Program-made: the position numbers and the translations under genes
NCBI RefSeq assembly: GCF_032854445.1
Contig: NC_088295.1
Span: 56,709,249-56,773,248, forward strand
Direction: 5' to 3'
Length of the DNA stretch: 64,000 nucleotides
Source of the DNA: Liolophura sinensis
Taxonomy: Eukaryota; Mollusca; Polyplacophora; Chitonida; Chitonidae
Notes under the pieces: generated by a model
Seen by the model: the letters and a program-made list of their open reading frames with translations, nothing else
What the model was told of the DNA's origin: nothing
The model's database searches: none
Shown here: piece after piece, positions 11,663 through 22,400 of the stretch
Position numbering within the stretch: position 1 is the first letter of the stretch
How the letters are laid out: each line of letters starts with the position of its first letter

Positions 11663-11938
11663 TTTATTTATTTATTTGATTGGTGTTTTACGCCGTACTC
11701 AAGAATATTTCACTTATACGACGGCGGCCAACATTATGGTGGGAGGAAACCGAGCAGAGCCCGGCGCAAACCCACTACCATCTGCAGGTTGCTGCAAGAC
11801 CTTCCCACGTACAGTCGGAGAGGAAGTCAGCATAAGCAGGACATGAACTCACAGCGACCGCATTGGTGAGAGGCTTCTGGGTCATTACGCTGCACTAGCG
11901 CGCTAACCAACTGAGCCACGGAGGCCCCACAGGAATTT
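11663..11938 (-). mobile_element. MetaSINE-type SINE (family A), full length, unit 2
   Basis: Copy of 5380-5645 with the same flanking 11-bp target-site duplication ACAGGAATTTA (11652-11662 and 11939-11949). Both SINE copies therefore descend from one insertion that preceded the segmental duplication. Head, B-box, central domain and tail are all present. Confidence 0.92.
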
Positions 11939-12002
11939 AAAGCAACAACACCTGTCAGTACTTCTGAGTAGGAAAAGCAGTTACAAGAATATCCAAATAA
12001 AG

Positions 12003-12770
12003 AGTTTGTCAAACAGTTAGTACAGGATTTAACTGACGGAGTGGATCTTGGGGTAGAGCTAAAAAATGAACCTACGATTGTGTCAGAGATATACAACAGG
12101 AAATTTCCAGAGGCTATCTGTTTGGGCCTGCGGATGAATCGCCTTTTCCTACTTATAGAATCAACCCTATTGCTATAGGTACTGGGAAATATTTTGGAAG
12201 GGGGAAAGGAGCATCAGCGTATAAGATGCACACACAAGGCGCATTCAAAACTATTCCGGTTAAAACAGAATTATGGCAGTTACTTGGAATTAAATGGCAT
12301 AACAAGTAACTAGTTCTGTAAGCGACTTCCATTTTACTGTCCATCAAGTTTAGCTTTGTTTAATCAATTAACAACTGTAGTAGAATTGATTATTAGAAAT
12401 CATGGAGTTCAGTACATTTTTCACCTGTTGGGCGATTTTGGGCCTAATGGAAAAGGTGAACGAAACATGGCCATTCCCCTATCTCACAAAAAGACAATAG
12501 GGTCAGTGACAAAACTTGAGTACTTAGAGATTGTGTTAGTGAAACAATGCAGGCTGACTTACCACAAGACAAACATGACGGGATAACAAATGATATTAAA
12601 CATGCCTTACAAAAGAAATCCACCACTCAGAGGGACTTACTTCATCTTCTTGGTCATGTTAACTTTGCTTGTTCGCAGTCATCGAACCAGGTAGAGCCTT
12701 CGGAAATGAACTAATCAAAGTAGCATATGCTGCATATAGCAGGTTCATCATCACATTCGATCGAACTCTG
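12003..12770 (+). pseudogene. DIRS-like reverse transcriptase remnant, unit 2
   Basis: Copy of 5725-6480. It retains PFPTYRINPIAIG-like, AFKTIPV and HLLGDF segments, again with glycine in place of a catalytic aspartate. That inactivating change therefore predates the duplication. Frames are shifted in the same places, with a few private differences (for example ELIIRNH instead of EWIIRNH). Confidence 0.6.
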
Positions 12771-13210
12771 ACACACGCACAGATCTATGCATGTGGCCAC
12801 AGTTTTTAAAGAATTTGAATGGAGTGTCTGTTTTTTGGAGTTTGATATTACGAATGCTTCTGATAAGTCAAAAGGTTTTGGTGAATACTTCTAAGTCAGT
12901 GGTATTTATGTGCTTTTACGAGGCATACTTTTGGTTTGCTAAACTGTGCCGAAGAGGTGACATTCTTTTACAAGGATCTTCAAGGAACAGACGTTTCATT
13001 GTGGATGAAGTGATTATAGTGGTTATGTACTTTGCAGACAGAAAGAATTCTTCCACACATACAGTAATTTGTTGGTTGTGCATAAATGTATGTTATGTAT
13101 GTTGTATAAACTTGGGGGCATACCACATAACTTCGTTTTGGACCACTTGCAATATCTGTGCAGTTGCTTACTGGCCGGGACATTGTTTTACCCCCAAGTC
13201 CTAATACAAT
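12771..13210 (+). pseudogene. DIRS-like RNase H remnant, unit 2
   Basis: Copy of 6481-6905, with the FDITNASDKSKGFGEYF-type and FHTYSNLLVVHK-type segments in separate frames. Near 13120-13140 it keeps about 17 bp (ATACCACATAACTTC region) that are missing at 6840 in unit 1. Unit 1 thus has a private deletion here. Confidence 0.5.
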
Positions 13211-13308
13211 AACTGGCTGTCGATTAGCAGGTCGACAGAGGGACATTCACACAACAGGCTTGCGGTGTACACTATCACCGATGCACAGTAATGGACCAGT
13301 AGGATTAG

Positions 13309-13392
13309 CAAAGTGCATGTCCACAGTCACTTACATGGCCGTGAGTATGGCGTAAAACGCCTATCAAATAAATAAGTAAATGAATAAATCTA
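13309..13392 (+). mobile_element. SINE family A 3' tail fragment, unit 2
   Basis: Copy of 7010-7097 with the same truncated SINE 3' end and (AAAT)n-type tail. Confidence 0.65.
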
Positions 13393-15371
13393 TCCCTGTA
13401 GTGAGAACTGTATCCTTCGGAAGAAAATGATTCATATCTCTTCCGTCATTTTTGGAGAACTACAAGACTTCCTGTTAATTTTCACTGGTTACAAGCCTTC
13501 TTCAATATATTTTAACGAGCCACAAGTATCCTCAATCAGTTTTCTATGCACTACAAGTGGCTGGCCGTAGATATACTACTGTTATACTAGTGTAACGCAC
13601 ACTTCAATACTCTCAATAACTTCGTCCAGAATCATAGACGAAACAAATATAATAAGAGACTTTAGAGTATAGAGAGTAAAGCCTGAGCAGCGACGACAGT
13701 GTGACAACTGGCAAACGGTCACACGTAACCGGTGAAATACGGCCTCCTGTCGTCTTATCTCATAAAGGGTTTTATTCTAACTGTTTATGTAAATGCTTAA
13801 ATGCTTAAAACAGAATTAGGTAAACAAGTAAAATGTAGGGATGTTAATTTCCAATTTGTTATAGACGTCACTGGTCTAGAATTACTCAAAATGCTGTGTT
13901 ATCGATGTACCGATGTACTTACTATCTGCAAATGAACATGTAAACAGGTGCGGGTGTGCTTTAACAGCTGTAACGAAGTATATGAAAATCTACGTAAGTA
14001 GTTGGTAACAGCATCTAGGCGAGTGTGATCACAGAGCTTGAGCGTCATGTCTTAGTGGGGATACTGCCTATTATAGTCTGTGAACTGAAACATTCTTAAA
14101 GCCGTACACCTTTGACATCTCTCTGGTACAATAGATAGGTTAGATGGCTCCTTGGCTTATGGCACAATCCATTCAAATGTCACCGAAAGAAAAGCTTTAA
14201 ATGTTTCCCGCTATTTGTGGAGACCATTTTGCTGATAACGGCTTCACAACATTGTATATAACGAGTGTATAATAACGTCCTCTACTGAACTTGAACTAAG
14301 CCATACCTTAATTGTGTCGATTAATCTTACTGAATGCATGATTCATTCTAATTATGTATAAGTGCATGGCTTTCTTCACGGAATAGGTCTGCATCCGTGT
14401 TCGGGAAAGGCATGGGATAATGTAATGAGTATGTAACGAAACACCTTGACATTGTGAACAAATAGGTCACATCCATGCACCTTATACAGCTTAATACGAC
14501 AAAACCGGGGCATAGCGATCCCTAATTGGGCACCTGTGGATCCTGTACCCCCCAAAATTCCGCGGTATTGTCAGAAATTGCTGTGAACAAGATCATGTCA
14601 GTGTTAAGCTTGTCCAGGGGTGATACAGCAAAACCGTTGTACTTCACGGGTGTCTGCACAATCATACAAGATATCTGGAAGCCCCCCTTTTGATAAAGGA
14701 ATCTTAAATTGTCAGAGTCCCGTGTTCTACTGTTGTACCAGATGCAAATCTATTCAGCCCTCCCCTCTTTCTCTTCTCGTGTCGTTCAGTAAAGACATCA
14801 ATCTTTATCTCACTTGTATGCCATCATGACTCCCCATGCAACGGGAGTGTCAGGTTTACAAGGTTTGCATTGACAGTTGTTAATTGCATGGGAAAGAACA
14901 AACGTACCCCACGGAGAAACCTTAGCTTGCAGATTAAACCATGGGTCAAATATGCGACAAATGTACGTAAAATATAAGAAAATGCTCCCACCTACGATTT
15001 AAATTTTATTTCAGATTATAGGCAGAATACTCCACACACAGCTAATGACACTGCGGTTCTGGTGCATAACCCCATATTCATAACGCAAAAGATATATGTC
15101 AACACCTGCAGTTGGTGGCTTATCCTCACACATACCCTGCGGGGGCTCGAATATGAACAAAGAACATGCGATTATCGGACAGATTTAAAACATAATACAT
15201 GTATTATGCAAAAGTGATAAGCTATCTATTAATTAACGTAATAGAGGCAGAAAATATGACAAAGATAACGGTATAGATCGTCCGTGAGTATGTGTAATCT
15301 ACACGGCGGGTGTCAGGTGTGAAGAAACTCTCGTGCACGCCCGTGGGAGAAACTTTACACTGGATATGGAC
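13393..15371. other. Non-coding part of duplication unit 2
   Basis: No gene recognised. It contains R1 repeat copy 3 (13666-13853). Beyond about 13743 it appears identical to unit 1. Confidence 0.6.
13666..13853 (+). repeat. Dispersed repeat R1, copy 3
   Basis: Duplicate of copy 2 with a few differences at its left end: an extra TATAGAG-like insertion, GCCTGAGCAG versus GTCTGAGAAG, and CCGGTG versus CCAATG. Here it is slightly closer to copy 1 (GCCTCAGCAG) than copy 2 is. Confidence 0.7.
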
Positions 15372-15699
15372 GTAAAATATGAAACAATCATCCATGCAGA
15401 GCGTCAAGTACGAAACAATCATCCAGGGAGTCAATTAAATACGAAGCAATCATACCGGGCGTCAAATACGAAACAATCATCCACAGCTTCAAATACAATA
15501 TAGTCATCCGGGCGTCAGATAAGAAATAATCATCCAATAGGTCAAACTAGGAAAAAATCCTCCAGAGCTTCACATACAAAAAAATCATCCAGGGGATCAA
15601 ATACGAAACAATCATCCTGGACGTCAAATACGAAACAATGCATCCAGGGCGTCAAATGCGAAACACATTACCGGGGCGTCAAATAAGAAATAATTACCC
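15372..15699 (+). repeat. 26-bp minisatellite (array D2)
   Basis: About a dozen degenerate copies of the unit with GAAACAATCATCC and GGGCGTCAAATA. Its left half is duplicated as array D1. The part beyond 15538 is unique and marks the right edge of the duplication. Confidence 0.88.
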
Positions 15700-18512
15700 A
15701 AAATAAGACAAATTGTACCTCAGTTGCTAAATGAGTCATGAATATCTGAAATATTCAACTTACACGACTAGTCTACATTCCATGGATATGGATGAGCTTT
15801 TAACTGTTTTAATCGTCCATGGAAAACACAATTTTACTTTAGATAGAGAAATATAGTGCCAGACGTGCCACATTTTTAAATAAGAACTGCATTAAAACTG
15901 AACGTAACATTATGTATTCAAAGTATGACTAAATAAATCCCAGAAAATAAATAAACGGCAATCTAAAGTTAATCAGAGCTTCACAAATAATCTTTCTGTA
16001 GTACAATTATAGAACTTCAGTTCAACCTGTAGGCCTATATAAACGACTTACTTATTCGCAACGTTTATCCCATATATGGAAAACGTAACGACATAAAACT
16101 GTAACCTTTATCCTACTCTGCAAAAACGACTGTGTAAAACTAAGTAAAAACCACTGTGACACATGTTTTCAGCGATACACACATATACACAAGTCACTAT
16201 GGTTGTCGACGTAGACATGTCTCTGCCCTTAGGTGCGTGAGTCGCCCTATACACTTAGACATCATGGTGTCGCGCACAATCACCGACGCTCCTACAAATA
16301 TATTTTCTGTTTCTTTATGTGTTCTCTTATTTGCCAATTATCCAGCATCAGCTAACACTGCGATTAGCGCACTGATCTCAGCAAATGTCAGCGTCTTAGT
16401 ACAGAAAGGCCACACGCAGGCCGTATTTACATGTACCCTGATTGCGCTCCTGATCGCACCTGGTTTGAAGAATGCAATCTACGTTAATATAAAGTAATTC
16501 TCGTATGTGAAAACATAGCCATACATCCAATGGTCTACCTTCAACGAGATTTCAAGTAAAATGGGCATACATGTAAAAACGGTGTGTCTGTCTTTAACAC
16601 TTTCTTGAGATGTAAAATTTGCATTTTTTTTAAGGTTTTAAGTTAACTAGATCCACGATTGAAGACGTCTTCGTACATCATGCTGTATTTCTTGACAGTT
16701 TACTACAAGGAGAACTGGGTTGAGTTCACTGAACAAATGAGGTGCATAAATAAGCACCATGAAGGCACACAAGGTGTGAGATCGATCCCGACCTTGGGGT
16801 GGGAATTCGTAGATTCTCCTGCACTCACTGTTCTTGGGATCCGGATGACAATAAGCCGTGGACAACGAACAGGTGGCCGTTTCTGCAGTCTAACATTCGT
16901 TGGAGGCCGTTTGTCTTCAATCATGCAATCTTTCGTATAATTAATTCGCCACAGCATACTTCACACGTTGGAAAGTTCATCAGTAACCTGCCAGTGGTTG
17001 GAGGGTTATTCCAAACACCCGTCAGCCATGTAAAACAGCCGTCATCAAATAAGTAAAAAATTCTTGAACTTGCATGGCTTTGATTGATTGATTAACTGAT
17101 CAATGTATCAATCAGTCCGTTTATCTGGTATTTTCCGTTTGGCTGACATTCCTCGGTCAACGGGTGGTTATGGGGAAGAGAGCTGTAATTTTTTTCAATA
17201 AATCGGTTCAATAACCTGAATCACTAATTACCTACACTTTACACACATGCATCAATAATGATTAGTTTTGTTAAGCTGCGTATGCCACGGTACATATGTT
17301 TACACAATTCCGACGCTAAAATTAAGTTTGGCATGAAAAGTGCGGACAATTAAGTAATAGGCCCTTGCTTCTTCCTGTAGATTTTTTTCTTTTTGTTTTA
17401 TTTTTTCTAAAACATGGACTGGCGCCATATTCAATTATGCCCAGTGCTTCGACCTGTTGCCTGCAGCTACAGTGTCAACAGACAATCAATCACCGCATGC
17501 AATGCACAGCAGCTAGTTAACATCATGGCTTTGGCTACAAGCACGAGTTGTCGAACACAAATAAACAGAACCATTAAAAAAAGTGTTATCGCTTACTGCG
17601 ATAGCAAGCCTATTTCTGCTTAGAGCATGTGTTTTCCTGAATGGTAAAGCGACATTTGACATGTCAATTACCAGCGAATCATGACCCTGCTAGGGCTCTA
17701 ACGTCCGTAAGCTATACCGAGCGATATAAGGCAACAGAATCCCAAAACTTCTATGCGTTTTTTTTTCCTTTTTTTTTTCGCCATGTTTTTTTTTAACCGT
17801 GAGGTTGTCCGCAGCAAGGTCACCGCAACCAGTATTTATTGTTGGCGGGAACGTTTGTAAGTGGAAAAAGTAAGGCAGCGAACGCATGTGTGGTGGGAAG
17901 AGTTGTGAGCCCAGCCCTATAGTACGTATCTTGAGTCTTTAGTGCAGACGTGCTGAGATGTTTCAATCAGGGAGAAGTTAAACTATTACAAAGGTTGCAC
18001 GAAAGCGTGGCATCATCGCATTGGATCATCTTTCACAAAATTTCGGAAACCAGCTTCTCGTAATGAACTTTTCTCCCAAACCACCTTGCACTGAAGGATT
18101 TCTCTAAAACCCAAAGGAAAAACATTCTGTTTACCAGGAGAAGAAGGATTTACGAATCTCCGTATAAAGTACTACCGTACCTTCTCAATACATTACAGAC
18201 ACTCGCTAACTGAGACACACTGAAAGTAAGCAGGTAGATAAGAGAAGTCTCTCCTGAAGCGTCCAAACAGGGGTAACATCGCCGTGCCAGTTGGTCCAGC
18301 TGGAGCATGGGCCTACCCTGTCCTGTAAAGACAGCCTTTCCTGACATCTTATGCAATACAACTCACGATGTCATTTTTCAGTACACGCGCTTTTTTAAAA
18401 AAAGAAAAAGATAACAATATTGCCACCGGAACATCAATCTAGTGAAAAAAATATCTTTCCATCCCCAAAACACTTACCATGCCGTTTTCCGAGTTGTGTT
18501 CTACGAACTACT
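15700..18512. other. Spacer without recognised gene
   Basis: Several open frames of 60-113 codons occur, the longest at 16156-16497 on the plus strand with two hydrophobic stretches. None has a recognisable domain. At 16640-17056 open frames overlap on both strands, typical of chance. I found no exon with convincing splice sites. Confidence 0.5.
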
Positions 18513-18877
18513 TACCGGCCCGGATAGCACAGTTGGTAGAGCGTCCGCTTCGGGACCGGTAGATCCAGGATCAATCCTTGATCGAGTCACACCTAAGACT
18601 TTAAAAGAGGAAGTTGTAACTTCCTCGCTTGGCGTTCAGCATGAAGGGGATAGTGCAACGACTGGTTGACCCGTATCAGTATAATGGCGGGACGGCTTAC
18701 TTGCCTTCGGTAAGTCGTCTCAGTGATGCAGCACTAAATAAAAGAGCGGTGGAAATCCGTCCTGCAACAAGGAGGCACATTACACGTGCATGCACCCTAA
18801 TGATTCCTTCGTCGTCATATGACTGAAAAATTGTTGAGTACGACGTTAAACCCCAAGCACTCACTCACTCACTCACT
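18513..18877 (+). mobile_element. tRNA-derived SINE (family B), full length
   Basis: The head reads GGATAGCACAGTTGGTAGAG (A-box region of a tRNA) followed by a B-box-like GGATCAATCC. The long body ends in ACGTTAAACCCCAAGC and an (ACTC)n tail. A perfect 12-bp target-site duplication, CTACGAACTACT, lies at 18501-18512 and 18878-18889. Two minus-strand copies lie at 30692-31039 and 46042-46407. Its 3' end (GTTGAGTACGACGTTAAA) resembles that of family A (CTTGAGTACGGCGTAAAA), suggesting a related 3' module. Confidence 0.93.
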
Positions 18878-19094
18878 CTACGAACTACTCCAACTAATAT
18901 TTTAAGTCGATGGTTGTGCTGCATTATTTACTAGGGGAGCATTCAACACCCCTACTGCATTAGGCATCACATCCACAGGATTGTCTTGAATTTACCGACC
19001 GCTTGACTTCCTCCCCACTCGAGTATGGGGGCCTATACAGGAATGAAACCTGGGTGATTACCGCTTGATCATAAAACTTATAATGCTGCCTTGG

Positions 19095-19411
19095 ATTTAT
19101 TTATTGATTTTATTGGTGTTTTACGCCGTACTCAAGAATATTTCACTTATACGACGGCGGCCAGCATTATGGTGGGTGGAAACCGGGCAGAGCCCGAGGG
19201 GAAACCCACGACCATCCACAAGGATTTCGGATTATACATCAAAAGTGTAGAAACCCACGACCATCCGCAGGTTGCTGGCAGACCTTCCCACTTACGGCCG
19301 GAGAGGAAGCCAGCATAAGCTGGCCTTGAACTCACAGCGATCGCATTGGTGAGAGGCTCCTGGGTCATTACGCTGCGCTAGCGCGCTAACCGACTGAGCC
19401 ACGGAGGCCCC
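19095..19411 (-). mobile_element. MetaSINE-type SINE (family A) with internal insertion
   Basis: Full-length minus-strand copy with an 11-bp target-site duplication, TGCTGCCTTGG (19084-19094 and 19412-19422). It is about 50 bp longer than other copies. A segment containing GGATTTCGGATTATACAT and AAAAGTGTAG (about 19220-19250) is bounded on both sides by the CCCACGACCATCC word of the SINE body. The same foreign segment occurs next to the truncated SINE at 35219-35352. Confidence 0.92.
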
Positions 19412-19422
19412 TGCTGCCTTGG

Positions 19423-22400
19423 TTATGAGGATAAAACACCCATGACAATAACGCACGCGTTTCCGATTTGAAGGCAGGCTTTCCATTTATTACAGACCAC
19501 GTGTCTTCTTTGGCGGGAACATAACATAAATCTGACAGATGAATCTCAATGAGGAAGGTGTGTGGTGGGGGGTTGGGGGGGGGATACATTCTTCTTAGAT
19601 TAATTTTAAATGAGATAGTTTGTAACATATTACCATGGGCATTTCGAGAAAAAGTTATTAGTACATATACATTCATGTGTATATGTCACTAAATTTGCTA
19701 ATCCGGGCTTTAAACTTTATCATACTGTACAAATGCCTTCCAAGCCCACTGATATACGTACCAGACGACCTTATGAGAAAATCGAGCTCTGAGGAGTACG
19801 ATTTGCTGTGAATGGCATCGGTAATTTCACAGAAAATATATAAACAATGTTCGCTCAGAAAACAAAGTTCAAGTAGTTAGATCCAACTGAAAAGATGACA
19901 GGCCTGATTTCTTAGTTCCGCGACGAGAATAAAAACCATGTAGATTTCATCAGGAACCTGCTGGTCTGGGAGATGCGAGGCTCTGGAGAGTCATTTTCGG
20001 ACGCAAAATCATACGTATCATTTTTCCAGTGTTGCAATAAAAGTCTAGATTAAAGGGAAAAATTGTCAAATCCCCATGTGTATTTATCTACTAATCACTC
20101 TAAAGGTATGCTCAAAAGTTACGAATGATGGGCGATATGACATGGCCTAAATAAATACATTATCACGTAACTCAAAACCCATCCCTCGGAAACCTCACTC
20201 AGTTCATTCGCGCTTCAATTAAACTGAAATATCTTGACAGACATTTCAATTGAACGGTTATAGTGAGACAAAAGTTGCAATGTGTATGTGGATTACAAAT
20301 ATCAAGACCTCATGCACAACATCCACTACACGTACTGGTTTTAGAAATTACTACCAGATAACAAACTCCCAACAAAAAGCGGGATTAAAATATAACAGAA
20401 ATTCACAGCTTGTATGTATCCCGTTGATAATATATTTGTAAGGAGCTTTCCCAAACAATCAGAGGGCTTACAGGTACATAAAATGGCTAATGAATGAACG
20501 AACGATTATCAACTGTGATAAAACTTTTGAACCAGGTTTCATTTTTAATATGGCAATAAAAATTTTTAAACAAGGGTTGATCAGGAGAAGCCAGGCGCCT
20601 CTGGTCACATCACGAGTCCCAACGATGGACAAGTCAAGATTTCCTCTAATTTGGACTAACGCATTACACAATACAGTATTCAACAACGAGTGCACTCGGA
20701 AACAGGCCTATACAAAACCGTCACAACTGTCCCAAGCGTTGATCTGAGTGTTAAACGAGCCAATTGTTTCTCATCTTTACTCTCCAATAGTGGTACCCTT
20801 ACACTACGTACATAAAGTATGTCACACCACATATCCAGGCCGATATTATGGGCTCAGGGCTATCGTGAAATAAGTACGTAGCTGTGTATATATGTCAAAC
20901 TATGCCAAAAGTTAATTTTCTTTAAGAAGGGTTTGTATCGAGTCGTGTCGCTGTTGTCGCTGTTTCTCCAGAATTATTTCTAGCGTGCGCTCGTATAGTC
21001 TTTCACTGCCCGCCGGTTTACACAGCGATGTTTAAAATTAACTTAATTTTTTTCAGATAGTCTTCGTGTAAGTTGTAAATCCCTCTAGTTGTTATGAGTG
21101 ACAAATAATTAGCTTTGAAATTTCGAAAACCACATGTTTTGACAATATATCCAACGAGAGATTATATTGGCCTACGTTCAGTTGAACATGGCTAATCAAT
21201 ACATATGTCACAAATGCGATGTACCCACGTGTTACAAGCGAAAATTCCGGAAACCTCTGTTTTTCTGCAATTTTACAGTTTATACAGGTTTACCAATGTG
21301 TGCAGAATATTAAACGGCATTGGCATGGTTGAAAAACAGCCGTCCAATCACACTGAAAGTTAAATCTTTTCCAAATTCAACAGTGTGTCTTTTCCCGTCT
21401 TGCCAAGCTGGTGAGACACTGAGGTGTGACGGAGATGTGACCTACTGTCACTGATCGACTACTGGTAATCCCCTACTCCCCACAGAGCGTGTACCACTTA
21501 AGACAACAGCCCTTGCAAGGCATCATGGTATACAGTTTCTAAAAATGCGTCTGAAGTTATTGAGAATGTACGGTAGTAAACGATACGATACGAAGAGAAA
21601 ATGGCTTTACAAATCTTCCTATGTTTACGAATCTTAGTGAAAGCGGTTGCTCTACGTATATAGATAGCAAACATATGTTTTTGTTTTGTTTTTGGGAACG
21701 TATACCTATGGCACATCATTTAGGTGAAAATTACATCTTACAGGAAATTGTTGCGATCTTGTTATATACTAGCCATACATTACGGCATATACATGTACAC
21801 GAGTTCACCGCAGTTAATTGACGCAAGGTGAAATGGGAAAAAATATTTACCGTGTTGAGATTAGCAATGATGCTGAATATCGGGCTTCTTAGGCGTGAAA
21901 TAGGTTAAAGTTTTAATGATGACATTAGTTTTTCAAAATCGTGCATACTTTGAGATAAAGATTCAAGCCTTATGCATCTTTCTTCGTTTATGTGTCATAT
22001 TACTGTTCATGTGTATGCCCAAATCAAAGCTTAATTTGATCTTTAGTTTTGCTTTAAATCATTCGTTCTGCTACAAACTAGCCTTAAGCTTGTATACACG
22101 TATATATAAAGTCTTTTCTGGGGTAAGGCAAGGGTATCTCCTCCCCACTGACTTATTTCACTTTTTAAATTTAAGTTGGACTTAACTGAATACATGGTTT
22201 AAAACACATAACGTATGGCAAAAACTGGCACCAGGGGTACGGGTTTTAATTTCATGTGTTGTATACGTGAAATACTCTTAAGTATAAGGAATAAATCAAA
22301 TACATAAATAAATTAATTTCATGTGTTAATTGTATATTCCATCAGTCAGAAAAAATGGACTAGTAAAATTTCAGATGGGAATAAAGATGTGTATCATTAG

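Larger units (their letters stand above)
9238..15538. repeat. Tandem segmental duplication, unit 2
   Basis: Second copy of 3588-9237, 6.30 kb long. The length difference is mostly the expanded 35-bp minisatellite (10824-11635). The left half differs from unit 1 by scattered substitutions and small indels, roughly 1-2% by eye, while the right 1.8 kb shows no difference. Confidence 0.93.

Noticed and set aside
16156-16497. 113-codon frame with hydrophobic stretches
   Set aside because: No family match from memory, no splice context and no clear signal peptide at its start. Kept only as a note in the spacer entry.
18513-18600. Sequence with tRNA A- and B-box words (also at 5600, 11900, 29370, 46380, 51450)
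   Set aside because: These are heads of SINEs with bodies, tails and target-site duplications. None closes a full tRNA cloverleaf by eye.
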